Shown one piece after another: positions 22,572 through 34,989 of a stretch of 64,000 nucleotides of DNA. Location: contig MNCI01002294.1 in assembly GCA_015680685.1 (NCBI GenBank), positions 184,123 to 248,122 of the forward strand. The letters are read 5' to 3'. Origin of the DNA: Gnetum montanum. Lineage: Eukaryota > Streptophyta > Gnetopsida > Gnetales > Gnetaceae. Position numbers and translations under genes: made by a program. The notes under the pieces were generated by a model. It was not told the origin of the DNA. It made no database searches and saw nothing but the letters and a program-made list of their open reading frames with translations. Position 1 is the stretch's first letter, and every line of letters begins with the position of its first letter.

Positions 22572-24673
22572 TCCGTGCTAATCATTCATGGCTCCTTAGT
22601 TTTTATATTTTTTATTTTACACATTTTTTTTGAAAATTATTTATTTTATACCTTTTTATTTTTAAATTTTTTTATATTTTACACCAATTTTGGTTTTACA
22701 CCATTGTTAGTACATTTAAAGTTTTCTTGAATATTTTACATCCTCTTATATATTTTACTTTATTTTAGTATGATTTTCTAATTTTTGTTAATAAACATGT
22801 TTTATGCCAATAGGACATAGTGGTGCTATAGCTATTGCTAATGGTGGTTTGTGCTTAATGTTTTGTTTGCTGATGTTTGGTTTCCATTTTTTAATTTTTG
22901 TATCGATGGAAAAGACATGATTTATTTTTCATGGAATAGGTAGTGAATCCACAACATCCCCCCATCCACAAACTCTATGATTTTTCTTATTTTGGAAGTA
23001 TGAGGTCCTTTTCATTAAATAAACTTTTAATAAATTTATGACCTTGATAATTTTCAAAATTAGGAAGGATTCAAAGGTTTGCACTGGGTGTGACTTCAAG
23101 GGGACTTAATACTCTTTGTACTCTTCTACTTACTTGGGAGCATGAGTGTTTTTATGGATTTCTTACCATTTTGTGTTGACCAATAACAGGAAGTTGAATA
23201 AGTCTTTGCATGGTGTGGTTCCCATCCAAAAGAAGAAAAAAGAAAAATAAAATAAAATAAAGAATACATAAAAAAAACAAACAAAGAAAAAAAACAACAC
23301 ATGATGGAAATTCAAAGCACATCACTTAGACAAAAAAATGGGATATAAGCATTGGTTATGGGACTAGAAAGACATGTTACCCATGCCTGAAGGTCCCCTC
23401 TAACTAAGGCCCTCTCTCACTTCTTGTTTTTTCTTCTCTTTAAGAAATGGTGGTTGTTTTGTGAGAGCACTATTGTGTCTTAAGGAGATGGATTGGTCTT
23501 GGAGTGATGATGTGAAGCCACTTGAAGTAATTTGTTTTGGTCTAGATTAAGGATGGATCTTCTTAGGTCATTTAATCACAAATCCACAAGGGACTTCTTA
23601 TGATCTCAATTCAGAACTCCATTCCACTTTCTCCATCATCCATCCATGCTATCCATAACTTACCTCATTGCCAATGTCCATGTTCTTGTTTGGTGTCTTT
23701 GTTTGACATGCTTGAATTCTTTGGTAGAATCTTCTAGGTTTTGGTCCTTAACTTCCATTAACCATTAATAACCTATGGGGTTCACATACTCCTTAGGTTG
23801 AGGTTATTTAAGGGAAAATAGGACATGTGCCTACTATGGGGAGGACCCACTTGCATATCTCTTGGTTGGCTTCATTAAGAACCTTATCCTTAGGCATTTT
23901 TGCATTCAGAATCTTTCGTACATCCTTCTGCATTTGCTAACGTGCTCCTTTACATATTTTCTTTACTTCACACATTATCCATCAAATTTTTAAATTTTTA
24001 AGCTTTCAAAGATCCTCTTCAATGATTTGATCATATTCTTGGGTTTTCTGGGACTTCATAGATCACAAATTCATTCAAAAGTTTCTTGTATTTTTTGAAA
24101 TATTTAAGTTTGAAAATTTTGTTTATGGACCCCATTAATGGGGCCCTGTCGATGAAGCCCATACGTATACAAGGCCCCATATACATAGCCTTGTTGATGT
24201 AGCATAAAAATAATATAAATATGCATGATCCCCCTTAGAAATTTTCACATTTGATCACAAACACCAAGGGAGTTTTTCAAATTTTCAAATCCCAAAACCT
24301 TCTAGAACCCATAACTTCATAATTGTTTATTCAAATCACTCCATTTTTCAACCCTGTAGCTCCTAGAGGTAAGCTCTTAGTTGTGGGGGCCACAAATGTG
24401 CCATTTTTTATAGAAAAAATTTTGACATTTTTCTAACTTCCACAAAGGTTTAACTAAGGAATGAACATTAAAACACCAAATTATAAAAGTTAAACCTTTT
24501 TAATGAGCTTCGGTGACACGTCTAATAAAAATTAATTAATAAAATAATAATAAAATAATCAATCTACCATGGTCCAACTATAGCCAAGTGTAACTAATTA
24601 ATGAGATAAGGTATCCAAAAAATTTTAAGTTACACATTATATCTACTAAGCCATGGATCTGTTGTGACTATAG
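22572..24673 (+). other. Post-integrase spacer of element C
   Basis: No supported ORF. The first 200 bp are T-rich. Blocks shared with D include GACTAGAAAGACATGTTACC at 23362, and an AGGTAATGAGTC-like segment near 22945. The last 68 bp (24606-24673) are intron-like: ATAAGGTATCC, TCTACTAAGC, then GACTATAG before ATG. Confidence 0.6.
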
Positions 24674-27540
24674 ATGGTATCAAAAGGCAAACACATGTAG
24701 GAAGGAGGACTATCTCAACCAAGGAAGAAATGTCCAAGAACGAGAAGGGGCCAAGAATAGGCCCAATAATTAACAATTGTAACACATGCCATAGACCTCT
24801 TAGGGAAGAGGTTGAAGTGGAATCTATTCATCAAATTTCAGAACATGTGGCATCAACAAAACATTCCCACTAGGGCGAGGCACCGGCTTAGCAAGAAAAT
24901 CTTGAGGTGACCTTGATGGAAGCCTACCTAAGCCAAATCAAATCATGGGAGGTCTAGAAAATAGTGCTGAAGGAGTTGAAATTTGGCTCTTTCTTGAAGT
25001 AAGCACCTAAGAAGGTACAAGACCAATTGAAGACTTCTCCCATATGGCCAGTTATTACTTATAGTGGGGAGTGGTAAATGAGAGAGATGTTCTTATTTTG
25101 GAATAGTAAGTAGGCCAATTCAATGGTCAAAATCAAGAACATTTTAGTGTCCAACTTGGTGCAAGCCATTGTAGAGGCACTTGGGTTGCCTAAAACTAGG
25201 ACAAATCTCACCGAGATCTCGATGCAGGTAAACCCTAGCATAAAAAAGGAATGGGTTCAGTGGTGCTATCGTGTTGACCACAAGGAGCACAGTGTGCTCA
25301 CACCATCAGAAAGAATCCACTACAAGATTGCGGCCTTTTACCTAAATCCCACGATGAGGCCCAATAAGATCACTATCTTTTTTGCCCGTGCATGTGTCAC
25401 TTTGAGTGGAAGACTTTTAATCAACCTTCCATAGCTGATCTATCTGGAGATAAAGAAGTAGTTCAAAGAGAATGAATGTGGAAATAAGGCACTCCCCTTC
25501 CCATGCCTCATCAGAAAAATATGTTGAAGGGGAAGAATAGTCTGCTACACTAACGATGCTGTTCGATGCACTCTAACTACTAATTGGGCAAGGTTGATGA
25601 AGGAAAAATGCCTATAATCGTAATCTAAAAAGAGGAGTAGTAGCCACCACCTTCACTTGCCACTTAAAAAATTACACACCAGATGTCACTGTAACATCCC
25701 AACAGTTTTGTGAGTACTAAGAATGACTCTTGAGCAAGCAAGATCAATGAGTAGGCATGAGTAGTGAAGAGCCATTTGTGTACTAGCTAGTGATGAGTCA
25801 CTTGAATGGGGTGGCCTAAATAGTTAGCCTAGTGAATGAGGGGGGAGAGGAGAATCCATTTTCTTGGCCCAACAAATGTAGTTATCCATGAGATTGAATC
25901 CTAGTGCCATAGAGGTAATGGTATCTCTCTTAAAATAGTAGAAAATCCTAGAGATTTCTGGGAATGCCACAACCTGCTTGATGTGCTTGGAGGAAGGAGA
26001 GGAGGCAATAGTATTGGTGATGTAGCACTAGGAACAAGAAACAGTAGCAAAGGTGGTTGTTGATAGAATTTCCGAAACACTCAATGCACATGCAACATTT
26101 GTATCAAAATTCACTATACTTAAAGATGTGTAGAAATCTATAGGGATCAGGATCATAAGTCACAGATTAAGCACAACACAGCATGAACAACTATTGGATT
26201 AACTGGTAGGAATCAGACACCTTCTTTTGGATGTCTTTCATCTTCTAGATAGTATAACTACAACATAGTTGGAGCTTTTAGAGGCAAGGGGCTAGAACAT
26301 TATTTTGGAAGGGCAACTCAAAACAACCAAGAAGTTGAATGAATAGTTGGCTGTTGAAGTTGCTAAATTGAAATCCCAGATTGCTAACCCTGCATTTCTC
26401 AACCCAGAATTGACATGAGATGAAGCTCTTGAACAACTTCATACTAGGTTGAAAATAGTTGAGGGTGTGATGGAGATAGTGGTGTCCTATCAATTCTTGG
26501 CAGAGACCATACAACATAAAATTTAGAAGGCCTTAGATCTAACCTGCCAAGAGAATGTGTAGTTGACTATAGAAAACCATCACCTTTGAAACATTGATGT
26601 GCATAAACAATAGTTGACTGATTTTACCCATCAATAGTAGGAGCAACTAGCTAGAGAAAACAAAGAGTTAAGAAGATTTATAGTTAAAAATAGAAACCTC
26701 TCCATGGGGGAGGTCTGTGCCCTTCACCAAAATATTGCAATAGAGGTAGCTACCTGGAAATCAGAGGCTCTCAAATTTGAAAGAGTTAAGAATCACTACA
26801 GAGACTAGGTCTACCTATAGAAAGAAGTAAATGAGAAACATATTCATGTGAAGAAGGTAAAGGTGAATGAGACCTTCCAACAACTTCAACAAGGATGTGA
26901 ATTATAGTAGCCCATCATTTATGGGATTGATTAGTATAATAAAGTAGAAATTTTCTTGAAGGAGTTGTAGATAGAGAAAATTACTGAATATGTGGAGCTT
27001 GCCAATCTCTGGTACATAAACCTGGCTATGTTGGCTTCCAAACAACTGTGGTTAGAACTAGAAAAGTAAGTGGCCAGCTCATACTTGTTGTACGAGCCCA
27101 AGTTCAAGCACCACAAGGACACCAAGCAAAAGCTTATGGTGGTAAATGCTAAACTTAAGGTTCTCAAGGGCAAATACACTAATTAGACGTTTGCTAGCAA
27201 GAGCTTGGCCAAAAGAATGAATGACTACCAGGACTTGCAGAATGTAGTAAATATGTTTGATGTCAAACACAAACAATTCATTCCCTGGTTCATCAATGTT
27301 AAGAAGTTATTTCTAGTAATGCCCTATTCGTGGGATATCCCCATTCTAGCCCACATTGGTGATGTTGTGTGGACTGTGAATGATTCCTAGAGGAAGGAGG
27401 AGGAGATGAAGGCATTACTGAATACCTTTTGCCTTCCATAGGAGGTAGTAGCTGTAGGAGGACAACCATAGCTACCTTAGCCACCGTGCATGCCCGAAGC
27501 TGGCGAAGGTCCTTCAGAACCTTAGGAGCGTCCACCACTT
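24674..27540 (+). pseudogene. Env-position coiled-coil ORF of element C (decayed)
   Basis: It starts at the ATG at 24674 after GACTATAG. A basic N-terminal part is followed by a globular domain open at 25123-25434 (KKEWVQWCYRVD, ERIHYKIAAFYLNP). That domain ends, after stops, in KALPFPCLIRKIC near 25505. A Glu/Asp-rich linker and a long coiled-coil part (about 26240-26930) follow. Then come LARENKELRR, SMGEVCALHQ and ELANLWYINLAMLA (about 26998), and a segment open at 27205-27390. The tail is Pro/Glu-rich. The same domain order occurs in A and E, with clear divergence, so this ORF is an old component of the family. Confidence 0.72.
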
Positions 27541-27756
27541 AGGACTGTTTGATCTTCTTAACCACCTTCATGCCATCAGAGGATGTGTTATCTAGTTCGA
27601 GTAGTCATGTCTTGGTGTTCAATTTTGTGTCATAAACACCACAAAGTTTTGTAATGATGTTGATCTATACACTCGAGTACTCAGTTTTGTTATGTCAAGA
27701 GTCATTCAATAATCCCATATGTTCCCAATTTTGTAAAGGAACTAGAGAATGAGTTT

Positions 27757-27775
27757 TCATTCAGTTGTGGGGGTA
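27757..27775 (+). other. Polypurine tract of element C
   Basis: TCATTCAGTTGTGGGGGTA directly before the 3' LTR, preceded by GAGAATGAGTTT. Confidence 0.9.
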
Positions 27776-28672
27776 TGATGAAGCATCAAAGTGTTACATC
27801 ATAGTGGCCTTATTAACAGGTCCCCATCAAAGTGGTGTTGCCCTGTTAACAGGGATGCATCAATGTAGTGTTTGCTGTGTTTATGAGGTCCCATCAACAT
27901 AGCTCCACAATAAAGTCTATAAATATGCACTTATCATCCATGTTTATGGAGTGTCTTATCATAGTTGTAGGAGAGCTCTTGTAGTTTTATCATTTGAGAG
28001 TTAGAATATTTTTTTTGAGGGCCCGTAGTGGGAGTTAGAAAGTGTATGGATCTTTCTTTGAGCATTGATGTACTTGAGCACACCAGTGTGAATGGCGATA
28101 AAGATGAACCTTTTGATCAAACCTTGTAGCACTTGGAATAGATTAATGATTTATTTCTACATTTAATATTTTCATTACTTATGCAATTAATTAAGATAAA
28201 CTAGACTTTGATTAATTAATTAATTAAGCTAAATAGACTAAACACATAAGTACAACTACTTCGAGCATAACATATAGTGCTTGGTAATCCCAGCAACGTT
28301 TAATGCTTGGTAACCTAGTAGTGTTGTATGCATTTAGGATGTGTATGGAAAGTGGGACTAGATGCTTATGTTAGGATAGCTAGTTATTAATTAGCAATTA
28401 GATTAGTTAAATTCATTCATAAATCAAGTTTTAGCTTATTATTAATCATAGGTGAATAAAATATAAAATAATAAAAATCATGTACCACAATTACACTTAA
28501 CCATACAACTAAGCTCCACAAGTGTAGTTGGGAAGACAATGATCGTGATGGTTAGATTTCATGTCCTAGAACCAATGTACATGGGAACTTAAGGTCTACG
28601 AAATTCGACCAAATTGTGTGTGAATGCTTGTAATTCATATGGTTGGGCATAGGGTATACTCGCTGCTCATCT
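27776..28672 (+). repeat. 3' LTR of element C
   Basis: 897 bp. It starts TGATGAAGCATC; its end reads GCTGCTCATCT, one base off the expected CATCA. The U3 carries repeated CATCAA and TTAACAGG motifs instead of GATATC. TATA box at 27918-27925. The 5' hairpin arm is changed (ATCTTTCTTTG), so the stem is weaker than in its 5' partner. Confidence 0.88.
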
Positions 28673-29489
28673 CTTATGCTTAGTAAATTGGTTTCCAAAC
28701 CATCTAGCATAATTTCTGACACTATAAGTAGGTTGTTACCACTAGTTAATTCAACTAATATCACCAGTAGACTTTTTTTCTTCATTCTATAAAAACTTCA
28801 AAATCTTTTTTCCATTGGATCCTATGAACATATTGGTATTCATACGAAAAAGGTTATGCTTTTGCAAGGATGAAGAAATAATACTAGAGAAAAAATGTTA
28901 ATAGAGAAATGATTTGATAAAGTAGCATATATATGTACTTCTACTTTTCTTGCAAGCTTCAAAAAGAAACCTTAGAGATGTAAAATCTATCAAGTTGATA
29001 ATAAATTCTATCATTTCCTTGTTGATAATTACCAAAGCTAAGACTAAGATAAGGACTGTTAAATATAAGAAAACTTAATTGTTAGTCATAAGGATGGTTA
29101 AATATAAGAAAACTTAATTGTTATTAATAATCAAGTTTTCTTATATTTAATAATTCTTACCTTAGTCTTAACTTTTGGAAGATGATTTATCTATAATCTT
29201 GTTATCTTTACATGCTATTTTATATTTTGGTTTGTGTTTCCTCAAAGTTTAAATTAAATATCTTTTCTTTTAAAATCATTTTCTCTTTATTTTATGTCAA
29301 AGTTATCTTCAATATTAAGTAATACCTTAACCATTTATGTTTTAGTCAATTTTTTAGTAATAAAATTCCACATAGTTTACTTCTTAAGAGATTACTTGTG
29401 ATTGTAATCAACGTACCATCTAGCAATTTAATTACTAAATAATGTTATCTTTTCATTTCCTACTAAATATTCTTAATAGATCCAATTCA
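28673..29489. other. AT-rich DNA between C and the G gag remnant
   Basis: Apart from the foldback at 29032-29178 I see no gene, LTR end or tandem repeat here. Confidence 0.5.
29032..29178. repeat. Foldback (hairpin) repeat with an internal arm duplication
   Basis: The left arm from CCAAAGCTAAGACTAAG is the inverse of the right arm ending CTTAGTCTTAACTTTTGG. The inner part TTAAATATAAGAAAACTTAA occurs twice in direct order and once inverted. At 147 bp it could be a MITE or a chance foldback; no clear target duplication is seen. Confidence 0.6.
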
Positions 29490-30660
29490 AGTTGAGAGCT
29501 AATCTACCCCAAACTCTTGTTATTAATGACCCTTTTAATTTTCCAAATTACCATGTCATTCCTAAGCCTTTGAAAAATGTGAATATGTTCTTTGATCTAA
29601 CCTTTGGTGATGCATGTTAATATCTTAAGTAATTTGAAACCCTTTTGGGCATTTACTATGTTATTAATAATTATGCTGCATGTAAAGCCTTTTTTTACTA
29701 CCTTTAGGGACAAAGCCAAGCATAGGTTTATTATGCTTCTAATGCCTCCATAACTCATGGCTTGATTTTAAAAACAAGTTCTTAACACAATTTGAAAGTT
29801 TAATAGTGTTTCCTTAGCATCAAGTAACTTTATTATATGACAGAAATCACTTAAAAAAAATTTATGACTATAATTTAAGGTTCATACAACAATTAGCATA
29901 TGTCTTAACCTAATGGCATTGTTAATTTTTATCTCTCAATTATTGATTCTTTCTTTACTTAGATCATCAAATCTAAAAATAATGTTACTAAATTATCTGG
30001 AGTCATGGCTAAAAATTTGGAACTAGAAGAAATTTCTTTGATGATTTTTTTTTTCAAACACAATTTAGAGCTATTAGCCTTAACAATCCAACACACTTTA
30101 ATCTCATACCTCTTCAAGAACTTCCATAAGTAACTAGTTTGATTCCAAATACAAAACCTGAGGTAATCATTAAGAATTTCTTTTATAAACTAAATAATAC
30201 TAGATAACATTTATAAAGATAGTTCTCTAATTCCTAGCATTATATGATGATAATTCTCAAAACTAATAAACTAGAAAATCATCAATAATGGTTCCTAATG
30301 TTCCTCATACAAGGAAAAAGTGAGGAAGTTACTTTATTTAAGCAGGTTGTGACAAATGATCCTAATCCATCTAATACTTGTTATCGAAAACTTAACAATA
30401 TCATGAGTAATACTCAAGCACAAAATAACAAGAATATGTATATATCTCTAAATCAACATAATCCTAGTTAAAACAATGTAAATAACCAAATAGGATCACC
30501 TTCAAAAAATTTCCAACAAAAACCAAACCAAGTATTTACTCTATACTTAAATGAAACCCCACCTTAATTAGAGATAAAAAATGAACAAAAAACATATGAC
30601 TTGATTGAAGACATAAAAAGGGTCCAAGATAAGATTTCAGTGTATCATCTTTAAGATTCA
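29490..30660 (+). pseudogene. gag remnant of an unrelated old gypsy element (G)
   Basis: Very AT-rich and full of stops. The block near 29660-29790 (CKAFFYYL, then a Trp-poor YYASNASITHGLIL) has the spacing of the Retrotrans_gag core, LFPxSLxxxAxxWxxxLPPxSI. Downstream comes a segment rich in Asn/Gln (about 30380-30560) and a basic region. Its codon use and AT richness differ from the Athila-like copies. G is the host into which E inserted. Confidence 0.5.
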
Positions 30661-30954
30661 ATAAAATAAAAGATATGATTCAAAAACTTATCAAACCCTA
30701 TGAATATAGCATAGAAAAATCTTCTATAGATGAAAAACATGTTCATTTTGTACAAAATCCCAATGCTTTATCGATATAAACTTCAAATAATATAGTGCCA
30801 ATTAAGAAAACCAACTATCTTTCTTAACAACTTAAATTATGTATGGTAAAAATGTTTAGAATTATCTTGTGAAATCAAGAGATACTATTAATGTGATGTC
30901 TTTAGAAATATGTAAAAATTTAGGATCACATATGATTGTACAAGTAAAAAGTGG

Positions 30955-31813
30955 TGATGAGTGGTGAGGTATCCCTACACTCAACCATATGAATACAAGC
31001 GTGTATGCACGATTTGGTCGAACTCCGCAGACAAACTAGTTGTGGTATCTAGATAGTTACATATTGATTGCAATTCTTTGTCTTCCCACCTAGACTAGTA
31101 TTCGCTTATCATGTATGGTTTAGTATAGAGTGAGGTGTATGATATGATTTCTAACACTAGGCTACTCCTAGAGACAATGGAATATAATCATGATTAAACT
31201 AATAAGAAATAGGAAATGAAGTCTATGCTAGCCTAAGTGTGATGAGCATTTGTCCTTAATCATCTGTACGCATCTTGGACCTCATGTACTACTTCTAGAA
31301 TTACCAAGTGCACCATACTTAAGCAATCCTAAATACGCTATTGGGTTACCAAGTAGTTACACTTCAATGTTCATGATTAAGTTGTACTCATTCCACATTT
31401 AACCACAGGAATAGTAAATGATGGTAAAGAAATATTAACTAAGAAAACAATAAATAACAATAACAATTAAATAATTAAAACTAAGTGAATGTTGCAATGA
31501 TGGAGTAATCTCGATCTTTATTGTCGGTCATGTGCATGTCCAGGTATGTCACACTCAAATAAAGGTTTTGTACAATTACAATCATCACACTACGGGCATG
31601 CGCTAGGGAAAGAACTGAAATGAATTAAAAAATGACAAAAAGACTCTATCCTAAGAATTACCAACTCCTCCTTTCCTAGGTGCATGAACATGGTATTTAT
31701 ATGCCTACACAGGAATCATGATATCATGTATTCGATATCATTATCTAGGCTACGATATCATGTACTTGATATCAAGGATCCGATATCAGGGCCTGGCAAA
31801 ACATGATTCATCA
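30955..31813 (-). repeat. 3' LTR of element E
   Basis: 859 bp, TGATGAGTGGTGAGG to GATTCATCA on the plus strand. In sense, U3 has several GATATC palindromes (plus-strand 31700-31790). Hairpin arms CTTTATT / AATAAAG are kept near 31515-31570. Confidence 0.92.
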
Positions 31814-31832
31814 TACCCCCATGATTGAATAA
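31814..31832 (-). other. Polypurine tract of element E
   Basis: In sense TTATTCAATCATGGGGGTA next to the LTR. Confidence 0.88.
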
Positions 31833-32380
31833 CAACTTATCCTCGAGTCAGACAAAATGAAAAAAAGTTTGATTGATTACACAGTAGACAGGTATGGGAT
31901 TATTAACTAGCTAGGAATGACTCATGCCATAGTGTGGAATTGAACAAAAAAAATTGGGACACAAACATAGAATTTACAAAAAACTAAAATTTGTTGGAAC
32001 ATATGTGGTTCCTGGTGGTGGTGGCTCCTCCATGGATCTCTTTCCCTTATCTTGTGCTCTAGGTTTTGGGAATGGATGTCTATGAAGGAGTGCCTGGAGC
32101 TTTTCTTCTTTGGTTTGGGGATTCTGTGGAATCCATGTTGATGTTCCAATGTTTGATGGAGTTGGCACCTCCCATGAACAAGATAGTTATGGAAACATCT
32201 GATTGGCCTTGACATACTAGGATGCAAACAACCATCGTTCCTCTTCATAGGCTCTAGCTTTGTCTTTGCATTCTTGGTATTCTATGAGCCATTGAGGCAA
32301 ATTTGCTGTGACATCCTTCTATCCTTGGTAGCTAGTTTTGACCACCTCTAATTCAAAATTTGCCACTTCTAATTTCTAAA

Positions 32381-32471
32381 ACATTGTCTTGTGTTCAGAA
32401 AGTTCTATTTCATACTTTACGTAGGNACATTGTCTTGTGTTCAGAAAGTTCTATTTCATACTTTACGTAGG
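32381..32471. other. Assembly gap with 45-bp direct duplication
   Basis: 32381-32425 and 32427-32471 are identical and separated by one N at 32426. This is what unmerged overlapping contig ends look like; it is unlikely to be in the genome. Confidence 0.9.
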
Positions 32472-33398
32472 TGGTTGCTACCTACCTTTCCAATTCTATT
32501 CTCAAGCATCCTACTGTTAACATGGCCAAGTTGGCATACCACAGGTTTGCCAACTCCATGTACTCTGTGAGATCTAATATCTATAGGTCCCATCTTTTTA
32601 GTTCAACTTGGTGGATGAAGGCATAAGTATCCAATATGGCTTTCCAATCAATGTTCTAAGCATTGAGTGTGTTAATATGGGTTTTGGCCATATGGATTTC
32701 TTTCTTAATCACCTACTTGTACATCCCCACATGATCTTTGAAATGCTCTTTGAGCTTCTATGTTTCTTGGCCTCATTTTGCTACGTGCTTATTTTAATCG
32801 CCGTCTTTTGATGGATCGTGTGTACCTCCTCCATTAAGAGGGTTCTATTTTCTTTGGCCAAGTGATTCATATCTTGGTTGACCCTTATTAATTGTTCTCA
32901 AAATTGTTGAAAATTTTCCTTCAGAACATTCTTTTGTTTTTCTACTGTAGTTAATCAAGGATTTTTGGCGGTGAGGCATTTATTTTCTTCTTGTGAGGCC
33001 TTGAGTGCTTTGGCATGTGCATACATTTGAGCTTGTTCCTTGGAAGAATCCCAATCAACCTTCTCTTTTTCCTTAGCCACTTTTTATTCTAATCTAGCTA
33101 TTTATTTAGCTTCTTTGTCCAGAAGGATTCTAGCTGGTCTACAAGGATGAATTGGGACAAATCCTGTTGTGTAGCTTGTAGGGTGACGAGCTTTTCTTGG
33201 AGTCTTTCTAACTCCTCTGCATGCCCACCCTTGAACTCTGCCATGACTAGCTTTCCTTTTGTGGAGATGAGGTCTAACTAAGTTACTGTGACATCTTAAG
33301 GAATGTCAAACATGGACATCATCACTTGTCCTATTTGGAGCAATCGATCTAGAACATCCTCATGCTCCGCAGGAGTCATTGAAGGATCGACCAAAGTT

Positions 33399-33697
33399 TG
33401 AGCATCACGTGCTCCTGTAAAATTTGTCGATGGAACAAAAGGGACATTGAATGATTCTTTTATGTGGTCTATGACCACTTCTCCTACTCCCACTGCATCT
33501 TGGTGCTGCATGACCACTACNTCTAGAAACACTACATCTTTTTAGGTGCAATTAGAAATTGGTGAAGGTGGCATTGTAGTGGTCATGCAGCACCAAGATG
33601 CAGTGGGAGTAGGAGAAGTGGTCATAGACCACATAAAAGAATCATTCAATGTCCCTTTTGTTCCATCGACAAATTTTACAGGAGCACGTGATGCTCA
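33399..33697. other. Misoriented 176-bp contig between two Ns
   Basis: 33399-33520 and 33576-33697 are perfect inverted copies (122 bp). The piece 33522-33697 is bounded by N at 33521 and 33698. It reads the E ORF on the plus strand while everything around it reads on the minus strand. Turning it around would overlap the left contig and restore the order seen in A (1522-1690). Confidence 0.92.
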
Positions 33698-34989
33698 NGT
33701 TAATCGATGGTCAATAATCCTATGGTGGCGGCGGCGGTTGGTCTTGTTGGCCTGCAAGTTGTGTGTTGGGCCTCGCTTCTTGTTCTTGTTCAGACTTTAG
33801 TGTCTCATTAGCACTTTTTCTTGGGGTTGGTGGCTTCACTAATTTAGCAAATGAAGCATTTTGGGCCTTTTTGGGGACATCATTGATGTACCCCAGAATT
33901 CTAGCATGTCAGCACAACTTCCTGATGAGATAAGTGAAGGGCAATGCAAACTTCCCCATCTTACATTCTTCAAACTACCTCAAAAATTCTGTAAGATATA
34001 GATGGGGTAGGTTAGCATTAATCTTACCCATCAAGATGGCACTCCCTCTAGCCACATATGTGGAAATTCTATTTAAGCATTTTGTTGGGAAAATGTGATA
34101 TGTGTTGATTTTGATGTAGATTCTCTCTTCAAGTGTAAGATCTCCATATGCTTTATCTTCTTTGCCGTACACCCTTTTCAACCATATCTTTCACACATCA
34201 GCATCAGAACGAGTGGACAAGTGAGCAAAATTTTGCCCTGTATTTGAAAGATTTAGAACTTTTGAAATGGCTTTGGTAGAGAAATCAATAGAAATACCAC
34301 CAATATCAACGGTGGTGCCTTCTTCTTTGTTGTGCCAAAATTGGTATGTCTCTCCTAGTTACCAATCACCACTTTCAAAGAGAATAGGCCATAGTGGAGA
34401 CCTTTTAAGTTGGTCCTTGATTTCTTTATGAGCAAACTCAGTGAAAGGTCCAAAGTTGAGTTCCATAATCACAGCTACTGACATGGACCTTTCATAAATT
34501 ACTTGAACACATTCTAGAGACAACGTGAGATGTTGTCTTTGTTCAGGTGCTTTGTTGTCTCCACCTTCAGCATGTCCCAATTGCATAGTAACAGAAGGTT
34601 CTTGATGGATGTTGAATGTTTGTGCCTCCTACTTTGTATGTTCCTTAAGAGACACCTGGCCTCTACCTCTCCTTGGTTATTTGGATGCACCTTGAGAGGG
34701 TCCTCCTTATTGTCCTCTTTTAGGGGCCATCTACAATCACACGGACCAACTATTAGTAAGGCTTATTTACAAAATTAGATGAATATATTTACAAAATTTG
34801 AATATATTAAGGGCAAAGAGTAAGGCTCTTATCCTTATTTTCTTCAACCCTTATTTTCAATTATCTAGTGGTGTTTTGTCCTATTTCTTGGTTCATCATG
34901 GTTCTACCTCTAATAATGTTGGCATATTCTCCACATCTTTCATGTACCCAATCCCTCATCTTATTCATCTTTTCCTCAATCTTGTCTAG

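Larger units (their letters stand above)
4322..28672 (+). mobile_element. Element C: long Athila-like gypsy element, twice interrupted
   Basis: A plus-strand element with 5' LTR, tRNA-Asp-type primer site, gag, protease, RT, RNase H, integrase, env-position ORF, polypurine tract and 3' LTR. Removing nested element B (5371-15662) and solo LTR S (17532-18376) leaves about 13.2 kb of C. Gag reading resumes across both insertions, which proves the nesting order. All ORFs are broken. The 5' LTR lacks about its first 113 bp compared with the 3' LTR. By eye the two LTRs agree at roughly nine bases in ten, so C is older than B. Confidence 0.9.
31950..34730 (-). pseudogene. Env-position coiled-coil ORF of element E (decayed, misassembled)
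   Basis: ATG at 34730 follows CCGTGTGATTGTAG. An N-terminal Gln/Arg/Gly-rich part and a globular domain (34586-33950; KRVYG, EERIYIKINTYHIFP, ANLPHLYLTEFLR, then a FALPF-x-x-LIRKLC-like end) come first. The acidic/Pro linker includes PPPPP. The coiled-coil region starts with SMTPAEHEDVLDRLLQIG (33380-33300). The C-terminal tail has SMEEPPPPGTT (near 32010), almost the same as in A. Ns at 32426, 33521 and 33698 mark gaps; the part between the last two is backwards. Confidence 0.75.

Noticed and set aside
22445-22633. Open frame at the end of C integrase
   Set aside because: Out of frame with integrase and running into the T-rich tract.
33546-33800. Plus-strand ORF in element E
   Set aside because: Produced by the backwards contig between the Ns at 33521 and 33698.
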